Source of the DNA: Helicostylum pulchrum
Lineage: Eukaryota > Mucoromycota > Mucoromycetes > Mucorales > Mucoraceae
Length of the DNA: 64,000 nucleotides
Assembly (NCBI GenBank): GCA_025677825.1
Contig: JAIXMO010000029.1
Coordinates: 186,001-250,000 of the forward strand
Direction: 5' to 3'
Position numbers and translations under genes: made by a program. Numbering within the stretch: the stretch's first letter is position 1; the number at the start of each line of letters is the position of its first letter. This document shows positions 35,046 to 46,759 of this stretch, one piece after another. The notes beneath the pieces are model-generated. The model made no database searches and was not told the DNA's origin. It saw only the letters and a list, made by a program, of their open reading frames with translations.

Positions 35046-36514
35046 TTAAACATCTATTACAGTTTTATAGCGATCCTTTCTGGATTCTCTAATCAAGACA
35101 GAAATAAATACAATAAATAGTAGAATAAATGAAACATTGGCAATAAATATAGAAGTACTTTTATCATGTACTCTGTCAGAGATAGCGGGCGGTAATTCAT
35201 GAAAATCAGGACGCGTAAACTCATCGCGAGGTCTAGGTATCCAATCTGGTTGATAAGGAGGACCTTGATTGACATAATTCCATTTACCGACGGAAGTACA
35301 AGAATCGTCTACTAGAAAGATATCTTTATTTGGCTCAACATAGTCTGTACCTTCTTGCTTTGCTTTCCACCAAGGTATTAATCCACGACACACTGAACAG
35401 TAACTCGATTTTTCGTTAAATGCTTTAGCATCTTTCCAGTTTTCAAGGAAGGTAGGCTCTAATCTATTTTTAGCGGATATATCTATGGCATCTCTTCTAT
35501 AGGATAAATACTCTAAATAGGCAGTATCGTTATTGTCTAGGTAATTTATATAATCAGCCAAGTCCTTTGGATCAGGGTAAGCGTCCATATGAATAACGGA
35601 TCTTTCAGTAGGTATAAAACCTATGTAAGAAGGCGGACCATCGACGATAGGTACAGCGGACATACTTAGAGAATCATATAATTTCTCAGTTACTATATTT
35701 GAATTAATTTAAAGTTATATTTGTAAATGTGTTATAAATATCTTACCATATGCATCGCAATTGGAATTCTCTACAGACAAATAAAATTTGTACTCTGCCA
35801 TTAATTCCATTCTTGATTTATCGGTGGGAAATTCCTTATTATTTAAACATTCACCATAACTATCAATTGTGACATACTGTGATAGTTTCTCTATATAGTT
35901 TTCTCTACCGTTTGTTGCTTGACAGTTTTTAGCGATCCATAATATAGGTGCTCCTTTTACTTTTGTCTTTATAAATTCTTTTGGTAGTGGTCTATTGACC
36001 GTGTCTAAAATACTTGGTGAAAAGTATGAAAATAAAAAGGTTGATTTCATATGATAGGATGCTAGGTAATTAAATCCTTGCATTAGCTCTGGATCTGCTC
36101 TAAATGTAGATGAGAACGGTGACTCTAATGTTTCTAGTATCCAAGGCTGATTCTTTTGATCTATATGATAAACCGTTTAAAAATACGCTTTACGCCGAAA
36201 AAAAAAACTTACGCGGCGGTAAATGCCAAAAGGTCATATCAGGGGCGTGCATCATTATAGCTGTTGCTTTGTCTATTTCATCTTTATTACTTGTTATTGT
36301 ACACCACGACTTTTGTTCTGTCAAGTTGAAACTATATTCTTCTGGAATTGGGCAACTTTTACCAACGTCCTCATCTTCTACTATTACAGTTTTGTTAAAA
36401 AAAACCCCATATTTTTTTTTTGATTTACTGGATAAAGAATAGCTTACAAAATTTTGGTGACCCAAACCAAGGTGAAGCGTAAACTACTCTTAACGGAGGT
36501 AATTCCATTACCAT
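35046..36514 (-). CDS. GT10 alpha-1,3-fucosyltransferase with C-terminal membrane anchor
   Basis: Four exons (36448-36514, 36213-36380, 35747-36160, 35046-35692) give 431 residues. GT10 motifs are clear: ILWIAKNCQATNGRENYIEK, then YKFYLSVENSNCDAYVTEKL and the nucleotide-sugar part SMSAVPIVDGPP. The enzyme transfers fucose from GDP-fucose; fucose is a known sugar of mucoralean walls. The N-terminus (MVMELPPLRVVYASPWFG) has no anchor or obvious signal peptide, while a hydrophobic helix (FIANVSFILLFIVFISVLI) sits about 20-40 residues from the C-terminus. That order is opposite to the type II layout of animal fucosyltransferases. A Cys pair (SVCRGLIPWW region) lies between them. The start could be further upstream only if an exon is missed. 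Confidence 0.88.
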
Positions 36515-36653
36515 GTTAACTTCTATTAAAAAAAGCAGAAAAACAAAAAAAAAAAAAAAAAAAGAAAAGAAAAACAAAACGCCCTGTACCTCAATATTTA
36601 TTTATATACTTTTTTTTTTTTACTTTTTTTTGTATACGGAGTACCAAGTGCAA

Positions 36654-37980
36654 TTATTTGTCTTCTACTGGATCAGCAAAAGGGTCTTCAAGTATTTCAC
36701 CATCGTCTCCTCTTGGTAAATGACTATCTAATAAGGCTAAAGGCTCATTATTCTTACGATAAGGTGAAGTAGGGAAATCAGAAGGTATTTGACCTGTAAG
36801 CATAATATCATACATTTCCAAAGCTTTTAACAATTCTTCATTAGCGTTTAATAAAGTGCCTATCCATTCTTCATCCTCAACCAATCTAGCATACCGAACA
36901 ATCTTCTTTTTTTCTTCTTCGCAGCGCTGATGTAATCGTTGAATCGTATGGTCACTTCTCATATCTACTTCCCAATCATCTTTTGACGTATTAATCAACC
37001 GCAGCGAGTTAATCAAGTTGTTTGCGGATTGTGTAGCCATTGCAACCTGTTGAATAATTTTGGGTTTCGCTCTTTCAAAATCAAACGGCGCGCTGTTATT
37101 ACTTGTAGTAGACTGTTGTCTACGAGGTCCAATATCGTTCGGTGCGGGTACATCATGATATGATTGACTGTGGTTGGTAGGTGGATTACGAATAGGTGGA
37201 GGTGGTATTTTCTTTTTAGTGGCAATAGGTTCGATAGTTTGTCTATTGTCAACAATTGGACTAGTAGTAGTAGTAGCAGCAGATCGTTGCTTTTTGTTTA
37301 TGTCGATCAGTTAAAATCGTACATATAGATTTAGCTTCTATACTTACTTTAGTGCCGTGAAGTATATTTAACCCTGTTTCGTGCAATTGTTGTATTGTAC
37401 GCATACCTTGTTCTCCTTTAAACTTAGACGCCCAAGTACCTAATAACATGATGACGATCCTTCTAACTTTTATATCCTCTGAAGGTGATTCAATAATATA
37501 TTCAAAACGATCCTTCATTTTATCATTACAAATTAATTCTCCTGTTAAGTATACAGTACAAAGAATTAGATCTACTCTATTATAAATGTACTTAATACTT
37601 GCGATGAAATTGTTCATTTGAATTCTCCATTAATAGCTTTAAAACCTATTTTATGCATTAAAAAAAGTAATAGTTACACACCTACTAAAGAAATCCAAAT
37701 ATATGTAAATACCTCTAGTACTCGAATCTTTTGTTGTGTTGTACCATGCTTGAGCTTTTTTCGAATAGCTTCTATAGCTTCTCTTGCTCCACCTGGCTGC
37801 ATAGTAATACATTCCGCTAATTGTTCAAATTGGTACCATTCAATCTCTTCGTAATTAGACAAGTTTTCTAAAAAAATTTCTGACAAGTTAGTTTCTTCTG
37901 TTGTATATCTTCTCTTCTTTTTCCTCTTTACCAATATAAACTGTAATAGAAGTTCGAGTTTCTTCAGAAAAAAACCCCAT
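36654..37980 (-). CDS. LSB5: VHS-GAT adaptor, LSB5-like
   Basis: The protein starts MGFFSEETRTSITVYI at 37980, matching the Lsb5 N-terminus (MGFLSD...AITE), with exon 1 37932-37980 and exon 2 from 37897. A VHS domain follows (EWYQFEQLAECITMQPGG, KLKHGTTQQKIRVLEVL). After a Pro-rich linker the GAT domain reads RCEEEKKKIVRYARLVEDEE and LLNANEELLKALEMYDIML, and the end is DPFADPVEDK. Lsb5 links ubiquitin, Arf and actin at endocytic sites in yeast. Six or so short exons are needed; the 34-nt first intron is at the lower size limit. Distance to the UTP16-like stop is 112 bp. Confidence 0.85.
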
Positions 37981-38091
37981 GATAAGAAAAGAAAAAATAA
38001 TAAGGGTAAAGAGCGAATTTTAATGTATAAACTATGCATGTATTTTTATTACTATTTTTTTTCTATGTGCACACTGATAAAAAAAAAAAAT

Positions 38092-38854
38092 CTATTGTTT
38101 ACGACGGAACACTAAAGCAGCACCATCTCTACCACTACTAATATTTACAACAGCTTCCTTTCTAGGCACAGTTGTTCTTTGCAAATAAGCATTTCTGTTG
38201 TTACGAAGATGCTTGTTTGTCTTTTCTACCTTGGGACGGTTATTAATGACTTTGACGGTATATTCTCCAACACTTCTTCCATTATTTGTATTCTTTCTCT
38301 TTTTAGACTTTTTAGCTTCCTCGGCTTCTTGTTCAGCAATCATCTTTTCAAACTCTTCAGTTGTAACATGTTTTCTCTTTCTAGACTCTTCTTCTTCTTC
38401 AATTAAAGCCTGTGCTAATAAATCTTGTGGTAATAACTCGGGTTCTGGCTTTAATTTTCTCTTTTCTTCTCTAGCTAAAAACTCTTTTGCTTCTTTCTCT
38501 GACTTGGCTTTCTTTTCCAAGTCCTTTAATTGTCTTTTACTGTTCTCTTTTTGTTCTTTCAAATGTTGATCTCTTTGTCTACGTTTTTCTTTTTCTTCAG
38601 CAGCAAGTCTAAAGGGAGAGGAGAGGATAAATTTTAGCAAGCATATATGACATATTTTGTTCTTTTACTTACTTTGCTTTAGCTTCTTTCTCTGCATTCA
38701 CTTTTGACAGGATATTATCTTTAGCCTTGGAAGTTGAAATGGCTTCGGGAGCTTCATCATCAGACGATTCATCCATAATGTCATTATCAACTGTCTTTTT
38801 GGTGGATACGGGAACAACAATTTCCTCGTCTTCTTTAAATACAATCTTGGCCAT
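38092..38854 (-). CDS. UTP16/Bud21-like nucleolar protein
   Basis: Two exons (38673-38854, 38092-38608) encode 232 residues. The acidic N-terminus contains DESSDDEAPEAIS, a motif seen at the start of UTP16/Bud21-type proteins. A long Lys/Glu-rich coiled coil and a basic C-terminus (YTVKVINNRPK, RNNRNAYLQRTTVPRKE) follow. UTP16 belongs to the U3 snoRNP small-subunit processome in yeast. The identification rests on layout and two short motifs, so another coiled-coil nucleolar protein remains possible. Confidence 0.6.
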
Positions 38855-39630
38855 TCTAAAATAAAAAAATACTAATGAAAAGAAAAAAAATAAAAGAGAA
38901 AAACTGCCGTGTTTTAAAAAAAGTATCTAGTGGCTTAAATTCGTGACACGTTTTCACTGTATCTTATTAAATTCATGCTGATTTTGGCATCCAAAACTGG
39001 AATTGTAATGTATACTTGTAGTGATTTAGAGGTTTGTGTTCAAGTAGGGTATACCCCATAGAGCTTATATCCAAGTTACTTTCTTTTTTGCTGCTGTTGT
39101 GCTCTGCGATTGACAATTTTTTTTTAACATAAACGAATGTACCACTCTAATCAAGTTGAAAAAGGCATTGATTTGACTACCGTTTAAACTCGAGAGATAT
39201 TTCTGTTCACTGAGGATACTTTAATGATTGAGAGTTAAAGTTATTTGTGATAGCACGGAAATGTATGGTTTTACATAGATAAGTAGTTCGTAAACAGGTT
39301 TTAATTCCGAGTTAGTCCGGAGAGAGAACTACAAAAGAATAATCTGGGAGTTGTCCACTTTTAAAATTGCGAGTTAATATTAGATGGTAAAGAGGGTAAA
39401 TAAGTTCATAAAACAAGAATAATCCATCTCTGCATTTTGGTAAATAAAGACCCCTCCTTCCCTTAGATACTTTGACAGTGTCACTCTGTAACTATATATC
39501 TGACTCTATGTATGTACGAGGATCTCTGCGCCTACTGCACTCCTGCTTGTTTCTCAATACATTTGATCTGACCCGGATACCCTCCCTTTGGAATACTCCG
39601 CTTACACTACTGTGTAAAAACAACATATAA
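38855..39630. other. Intergenic
   Basis: Spacer of 0.8 kb upstream of the UTP16-like gene with no gene, repeat or RNA that I recognise. Confidence 0.5.
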
Positions 39631-39753
39631 TAGCGGCTCTATTTAAGCGTGCATTTGTCAATGAGCGTTTTTTCTTTACCAGTAAATTTTTCACTGTTCG
39701 ATATAAGGGCGGATCTCTCGTCCAGATTTCAACGGCCCTTAAATAGAGCCACC
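39631..39753. mobile_element. MITE-like element, second copy
   Basis: It begins TAGCGGCTCTATTTAAG and ends CTTAAATAGAGCCACCA, so the right terminus has diverged by a few bases. The centre carries GTTCGATATAAGGGCGGAT, shared with 16598-16747. It is 123 bp against 150 bp for the other copy, which has an internal duplication of the CTCTATTTAAG end. Confidence 0.75.
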
Positions 39754-40052
39754 AATTTATAATAATGTATCTTTATAGTTTTTTAAAAAAAATATTATAT
39801 TTAATATAGGAAGGTGGGCATTGTATTAAAATATAGGTAAAATATACGAAAATATATAGAAAGTGCTATAAAACAGAACTCGTTTAATCAAGACTGAAAT
39901 GTAGAACTAAAACTTTATTTAAATTATAGAAAACAACTGATTTTACGAGTTAGTTGGGTAATTTGGAAGTTAAAGTAAATTGAAGGAAGAGGGAAAATAT
40001 ATAGAATTGTGGATTTTGGGGTTTATATGGGGTTTTAGATGAGTTATATGTT

Positions 40053-40350
40053 TTACAACTCAAAGCTTGATTTAGAATTTGGTCCCTCGTTGGCCCCCGT
40101 AGCCCCCTTTGCGGCGTTACCGACAAGAACTGGACGTCCAGAAGAGTTAACAACTGGAAGTCTAGAAGAGCCAACAACTGGAAGCCCAGCAGTAATATCA
40201 CCAATAGCTGGAGCAGAGTTTCCTCCTTCTAAAGGCTTTGCTAAGGAAAAGGTGACCATAATACTAGCGAGAGCTACCAAAAAAAGTGTAGAGGTATGCA
40301 ATTTTCTAACAATAGCTAGAGTCTTTATAGACAATTGCTTTTAGCAAAAA
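40053..40350 (-). CDS. Putative small secreted protein, start unresolved
   Basis: Minus-strand frame with a short basic leader, a hydrophobic core (TLFLVALASIMVTFSLA) like a signal peptide, then a Gly/Ser/Pro-rich mature part with near-repeats LPVVGSSRLPVVNSS and a stop after KSSFEL. There is no ATG at the start of the hydrophobic stretch; the frame is open back to a T-rich tract at 40345-40371 that could be an acceptor, so a first exon may be missing. A plus-strand ATG frame (40039-40344) overlaps it in antisense and is the main alternative. The 24-bp internal near-repeats (about 40124-40190) affect both readings. Confidence 0.35.
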
Positions 40351-40371
40351 AAAAAAAAAAAAAAAAAAAAC

Positions 40372-41466
40372 TATATGTCAAACTACAATCAATATATTAT
40401 TTCTTATTTTTAAAGCGCGGTACGGTTTTTCACTCTGGGCGTCCAGAACAGTCTAACTGACTACAAAATTCACCTCCTTTTTTAGATTGTACAAGTCTGT
40501 GAGACTTGTAAAAGGAGCGGGACTAGGTCGCGGTAGATACTCAGGAAAAGGCTCTTTTATACTTTATGTTGATGTTAACTATTACTGAAAAGAAAAGACG
40601 GGATTTATTTAAAATGTTAAAGATAACCGAAGCAAAATAATAATACTCTTTTTGGTTGGAGGTAGCCATTTTTTTTTAAAAAAAAGAAAGTGTTTCCGTT
40701 TCTTTTGTAGCCAAAATGATTTAGAAAACTGTGTTTCTCTTGATTCTCAAAGTACAAAAAACTATGATGTGTATCGTTTTTTGCGAGAGCTCAAACATTA
40801 AAATTATGTTAGATTCTATTAATTTTTTTATTGATGTCAATTAAAATAGTATCCTACTATTTATTGGAATACCACATAGCAATACATTTAAAAACTACTA
40901 GTTATGATATATAGGACTAAAAAGAATACGTGTGTTCACTTTATTTGGTTTATACTGCTTCCCTTTTTAATATTTCATCACTTAGCAACAGTCTGTATTT
41001 AATTAGTTTTCCTAGTTAATTTTCGAAGGATTCACTTCTGCTACCGCAGACCGTATATCGTTGTAATAGTAACTTAAAGTATGTTTGCACGGATAACGCA
41101 CATTACCACGCCTTCTGAAGTTAAATATACGTGTCAATCGATGATATACCAATTCCTGTGACGAAACCTGATTGATATTCAGCTTTTTTTTTTTTTTTTG
41201 GTATTGGTAGTGGTAGTAGCTGTTGCATTTGTGAGATATTTACTACTGTTATTATCATAGATTGACGTTACTACTGCAGAAAAAAAAACTCGCAAGATGA
41301 ACATTTATACTTTAGCATTTATCACAAAAAGGGAAAGTAGAAATATGTAAGTAGAGTGTTACTGTCTTAGCCAATTATATTGTTACAGGAATTATGAATT
41401 TAAAATCAGGGTTTTTTTTTGTGATGCCCAGTTTACCTTTCTTTTTCGAATACATATAAAAAAAAA
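40372..41466. other. Intergenic upstream of ALG11
   Basis: About 1.1 kb of AT-rich sequence without a supported gene; the 3' end should contain the ALG11 promoter. Confidence 0.5.
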
Positions 41467-43306
41467 ATGAATTTCCCGCTGTCACTGGCGTTTTGGCTAA
41501 TAGCTATAGGCCTTATAGCAGTGTTTGCTCTTACGGTGATAAAGTCTAGCGTGTCTAGTACAAAGAATGAGAATCGAGCACGAGTTTTACAAGATTTAGG
41601 ACCTGATGCACTGAACATTCGACAACCTTCATTTGTCGGTTTTTTTCATCCTTACTGGTAAAAAATAAAGAATAAAAATATTCAAGAGCGCTAACAAAAA
41701 AAACTAACTTTTCTTCTTCAAGTAATGCAGGTGGTGGAGGAGAACGTGTACTTTGGACAGCCATACGCGATGTTCAAAAAGATTTTCCAAACGTAATTTG
41801 TGTGGTTTATACCGGTGACATCGACGCTACAAAAGAACAAATATTAAAGAAAGTTAGAGTATGTTGAAGTTTATCAAAGATACAATGATATATTGACTTA
41901 ATTTTTTTTTTTTTTTTAAAAAAAAAGAATGGATTCGATATCGAACTTGATCCTACTCGACTTGCATTTATTTACTTGACAAAAAGATATCTTGTAGAAG
42001 ACGGATTGTAAGATTATTTTTTTTAAAAAGAAAAAAGCCTCTCAATCAACACCAAAAACATAGATATTAATACTTTATTTAATAGGTTTCCTAGGTTTAC
42101 ATTGATCCTTCAAAGTTTAGCTTCGTTAGTTATTGGATACGAAGCTATTAGCAAATTAATACCTGATATTTATTTTGGTATGTTCCTTTTAATATGGCAA
42201 CATTTATTCAATTGTTTTTTTACTAATTGGTTTTTTTTTGTAGATACTATGGGTTATGCATTCACTTATCCTCTTGTACATTATTTCACACAAGTCAAAA
42301 TTGCCACTTACACTCACTACCCTACAATTAGTTCAGATATGGTCAATCGCGTTTATGAACGTAGAGCAGCTCATAACAACGATGCCCGACTTGCTTCTAG
42401 TGCAATCTGGAGTACTGGAAAATTAATGTAAAACGGATTTTTGTTTTCGTGTTGAATAATACTGAACCAATCTTTTTTTCTTGTTTGTATAGCTACTATC
42501 GAATTTTTGCTAAAGTATATGGATTTTGTGGATCATTTGCAGACATTGTAATGGTGAATTCGAGTTGGACAAAAGGACATATTGACGAATTATGGCACAC
42601 TAAATCAGAAATTGTATATCCACCTTGTGACACGGAACGATTAAATGTTTTACCTTTGACAGGAAGAAAGCCCATGATTGTCAGTGTAGCTCAATTCAGG
42701 CCAGAAAAGGATCATTCATTACAATTGAAATCTTTAGCAAAAATGTTCCAAAAGTATCCTGAAACGAAATCGATGGGTATTGAGTTGATCTTGATTGGTA
42801 GTTCTAGAAATGAAGGTGATGCAAAGAGAATTGATGACCTTCGTAAGGAAGCAGTTGAACTGGGTATTAAGGTATGGTATCAGAAGAAACAAAAGCGGTG
42901 TGAGTGGTTATTGATAATAATGTAGGATTATGTAAGATTTGAAGTCAATGCATCTTATGATTTATTGGTATCAAGTTTAGGTATGGCTAAAGTAGGACTC
43001 CATACTATGTGGAACGAGCATTTCGGTATTGGTGTAGTTGAGTATATGGCAGCCGGTCTTATTCCTGTTGCTCATAAATCAGGTGGTCCCTTATTAGATA
43101 TCGTTACAGAGTATGATGGCAAACCTGTAGGTTACTTGGCAGATACTGCTGAAACATTTGCAGACTCTTTATATTCCGCTTTATCTTTATCAGAAAAGGA
43201 ATACCAAGAGATGGCTTCCGGTGCTCGTGCGTCAGCTACAGATAAGTTTTCAGAAGAGGCCTTTGGGTCTGATATTTTGCGTGCCCTTCGTCCTTGTTTA
43301 ACTTGA
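41467..43306 (+). CDS. ALG11: GDP-Man:Man3GlcNAc2-PP-Dol alpha-1,2-mannosyltransferase
   Basis: Seven exons (41467-41657, 41723-41858, 41928-42007, 42086-42177, 42244-42427, 42493-42871, 42926-43306) join to 480 residues, close to yeast Alg11 with a shorter tail. There is one N-terminal membrane helix (residues 5-25), then [20 protein letters not shown], the ALG11 hallmark, [14 protein letters not shown], and the GT4 family E-x7-E motif [17 protein letters not shown]. It adds the fourth and fifth mannoses to the dolichol-linked N-glycan precursor on the cytosolic ER face. All splice sites are GT-AG and every phase fits. Confidence 0.96.
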
Positions 43307-43820
43307 ATGTTCACATAAATAAAAAAAGTTTTTATATATACGCTAAGTTTTTTTTTGTCGGTGATATATGATATAGTACCACACATCATTGTAGACGCGC
43401 TAAAAAAAGAAAGAAAAAACGTCTTTATCCAGTTGGATGTTCAAATTCAGGTGATATATTTATATTCACCTTACCTTCGTATATCGTTACTGCTGACTAT
43501 CACACGTCATGGAGTAAGAAGTCAGTACAACCCATACAGTACCCTGAGATAGAACTTGTTGTCTTGGGTTTCTAAGGCGGCCAGGTTGAGATTTATGAGT
43601 ATGAAGACCCAGTTTAACATTAATAAAGCATTTTATTCATTTATTTCAAGTAAAAGGATGGTTTTTTTTTTAGATAGGGAAAGTTTCAAAAGTTAGTTTA
43701 TTAAGTCAGGATTTAAAAACGCTGGCTTTATCAAGCTTAAAGGTTGATAAGTATGTCAGAGCTGATAAATAAACAAGTAATATCTGTAAGTATTTGTATC
43801 ATCATATCCCGACTGGTAAC

Positions 43821-44004
43821 CATAAAGTGCCCTTTTAAGCCTTTTCTTTATAGCATAAAGTGCCCATAATCGAGCCTTTTCTTTATGGTGAATCTATAAA
43901 GTGCCCTTTGAAGCTTTTTCTTTATGGCACCCACAAAGCGCCCTCACTGAGCCTTTTCTTTGTGTTACCCGCAAAGTGCCCTTAACCGAGCCTTTTCTTT
44001 ACGG
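43821..44004. repeat. Tandem array of five hairpin units
   Basis: Units of 33-42 bp share AAAGTGCCC ... GAGCCTTTTCTTT. Each begins and ends with a short inverted repeat: CATAAAG/CTTTATG in the second unit, CACAAAG/CTTTGTG in the fourth, near-matches in the others. A further single unit lies at 47395-47431 with GCAAAG/CTTTGC. Confidence 0.8.
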
Positions 44005-44360
44005 AGCCGGATATTTCTGAACAAACACGGTATTGGATAGAACCTGCAGCAAAAGTAGAAGAGACCTAGCAAATTTTTGTAATAGACCAAATAAAGTTTT
44101 GTACCAAAGTCTTGTAGTAGAATATTTTATCAGAGTATTTTATCAGAGTATTTTATCAGAGTATTTTACCAGAGTTGCGTACCAAAGTATAGGAATAAAC
44201 CGACCAAAGTCTTGTGAAAGAGACCCACCCAAAGTCTCAAACAGTTTTTCGCATATAGCAGGAGTATATTTTAGACAGCATTTGTAGTAGAGAAGAAAGG
44301 AAAGTATAGTAAAAAACCGGCCAAAGTCTCATGGCAAAGTAAAGCAATGGACCAACATAA
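44005..44360. repeat. Diverged repeat block with 15-bp tandem
   Basis: The block contains AGACCAAATAAAGTTTTGTA and repeated ACCAAAGTCT, and a four-unit 15-bp tandem (AGAGTATTTTATC) at about 44113-44172. The AGACCAAATAAAG part recurs at 47485-47520, so this block and the hairpin units belong to one dispersed family. Confidence 0.6.
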
Positions 44361-45169
44361 TGTCTTGAATTAAGTTTTGAATGGAACAGAAGCAAAAGCT
44401 TTAAAAGTATTTTGACAGAGTTTTAGAAACTACCTGGGAGTATTATTTTATTACTTTGACAGGAGTTAGAGTTGATTCTTGAGAAAAACATTGTAGTCAT
44501 TACTTACCATTGAAGAGGTGAAAGAGCGTGTGAGAAACAGTAAAAAAAAAAAACTTCTTTTATAGCTATTTTTTCAGTTTAGTAATTATTTAGTCTACCG
44601 TAAAAGGCAAAAGAAAGAAAACACCCACTTGATAAAATAAAAGAAAACTGTATAATTAACAAAAGTATGATTGAATTTTCATAGATACGGATTATGTTTT
44701 TGAACAATATGAGTTTGTTTCCTTTTAGTTTTACTAACAAGAAATAACTGTTTACACAAGGATGATTCATGCAAAAAAAAAGAAGAAGAAAAATACCTTT
44801 ATCAAGTCATAATCAGAAATTGGCCTTTTTCCCTAAAATAAAAGACATGACGATACTTGTATGAAAGAGAAGATAACCATAGCAATAAACGTTATTTTAA
44901 AAAAGAGAACTATGGTGCTCTCTTACAAGTAAAGCATTTTCTTTTTCTATAGTTTTTTTGAAGTTTAGTCATTTGTTTGTTTTTTCTTTTTTGCCTCCTT
45001 AAATTATGATATAGTTAAAGCATCAAAATCTTTTTCTATTTTTACTTGAAAAAAAAAGGATTTTTTCCCACTCTTTCTTTCCTTCTTTATCATAACGGTA
45101 CGTGTATACTACTTTTACTTCATCCCGCTATGTACTAACTTTACTTCATCCTAATAACACGTTTTTTTT
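44361..45169. other. Accessory intergenic
   Basis: AT-rich sequence with homopolymers; no gene or named element seen. Confidence 0.4.
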
Positions 45170-45748
45170 ATCCCGGGTACTGTCGGGGATGCAGGTGTAT
45201 CCGAAATGAGTGCTCTTGGAAGCCTTGTGATGGATTGATGCTCTATATACCGTATGTCTTCTAGACTGGTTGATAGGGGATACGTCGTCGTAAGTATGCG
45301 CGAGGTTATACTACATCATTTCCTTGCCACTTTTTCTCCTCTGGTTACATCTCCGAGGGTAATCAAGGTATTGTACACACCTCCTCAAGTCAACAAGAGC
45401 TACGCGATTCGGGTGAGACTTTTACGGCTCCTGATGACCGAAGCCTTTTAATACTTGTTTAAGTGGATGTACTGGTGGCTCTGGCGTACTAATTTAGTGA
45501 TCTTCCTGCTGTGGAAAGCTCCAAGGTGTGGACTTTCTTTCTTGGTTTCACTGGATGTGATGGTTCTGCTTACTTCCCTGATTTCTTGACCTCTGGTTTT
45601 TTAACTGCAATTACTTGATCTGATCCTTGGTTATGAGTTCGCTTGATCCTTGATTTACTTCCTTCTCAAACTCCTATTACTGTGAAAGTGTCTTCTATTT
45701 GAGGATTCAAAAGGATACCAGCAAAAAAAAAAAAAAAAAAAAAAAAAA
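45170..45748 (+). mobile_element. GC-richer segment ending in A27, possible retroposed relic
   Basis: The segment from TCCCGGGTACTGTCGGGGAT to the A27 run at 45722-45748 is clearly richer in G+C than its flanks. It contains a 66-codon frame (45254-45451) with LHHFLATFSPLVTSPRV and IRVRLLRLLMTEAF, typical of a decayed coding region. A terminal poly(A) run fits retroposition but could be a simple repeat. No reverse transcriptase motif is visible. Confidence 0.3.
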
Positions 45749-45789
45749 CTCCCTCTCTCCCTTGTCTCTTCTGTCTACTTCTCACTCTC

Positions 45790-46145
45790 TCCTTATATAT
45801 CTGTTGTATATATTGTATTTGTTGTATATATTTCATCTGTTGTATATATTGTATCTATGACATATATTGTATCTCTGACATATATTGTATCTGTTACATA
45901 CATTGTTTCTCTGCCATCTCTTGTATCTCTACCATCTCTTGTATCCCTTGTGTCTCTTGTCTGCTGTATATATTGTGTCTCTGGTATATCATGAATCTGT
46001 TGTATATGTTGTATATATTGCAATTCTGGCATCTTTGGCATCTCTGTCATTTATTGTATCTCTACTATCTCTGCTATCTCTGCTGTCTCTTGTATTTCCC
46101 GTATATAGTGTATATATTATATCTCTTATATCTCTTTTGTCCACT
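45790..46145. repeat. 15-bp family minisatellite
   Basis: Long series of TCTGTTGTATATATTGTA and TCTCTGACATATATTGTA-type units with 15-bp periodicity, drifting to CTCTTGTATCT units. The minus-strand frame (DTIYV/DTRDG repeats) is a product of the periodicity, not a credible gene. Confidence 0.8.
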
Positions 46146-46759
46146 CTACAAATGCTGAAAACAACCTCTTCATCTCTCATGTTCTGCATACTCTCATGTT
46201 CCGCATATCCTTCTCTGCATATCTCTCTCACAAAAAGAAGAAAAAAAGAAAACTAGCACTCTTTATATTTTCCCATTCTTTTTCTATGCCTCTCTCTCTC
46301 TTTGTGCCTCTCCAAGCAATTTTTTGAACAATAGAATAGAAACATAGACCGTGCTGGTCACTGACCAAAGAGTATTTTTTTACGGTGCTGGTCACTTAGA
46401 CAATTCTGGTGCTGGCCACGTAAAACTTTTGATGGTACTGACCGATAGAGAAAATTTTGATACACAATTTTGACAAACAAATTTTGATGGAGAAAAAAAA
46501 AAGCTGGTATTCTTCCTCTTCCTCTTATAGCCGATACTGGATCAGTAAGAAAGAACTTGGGTTGGTCGTAAATCTCGGTGACTGTGTCCCTTGATCCTTG
46601 GTGAGGATTGGGTAATTATAGTTTTTAAAACCATGTCGAGAAATCGTAAGTGGAAATAGATGGTTCCGAATCTGAAGGTGAAATCAAAAAAGATTGTCTG
46701 CGTCTAGGTGTCTTTTCGTGAAGCCACGGTGGGTTGATTGCTGCATCTGTACAAAGGGG

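Noticed and set aside
45793..46256. ORFs with DTIYV/DTRDG repeats and Leu/Tyr repeats
   Set aside because: Both strands are open because of a 15-bp periodic minisatellite; no unique sequence is encoded.
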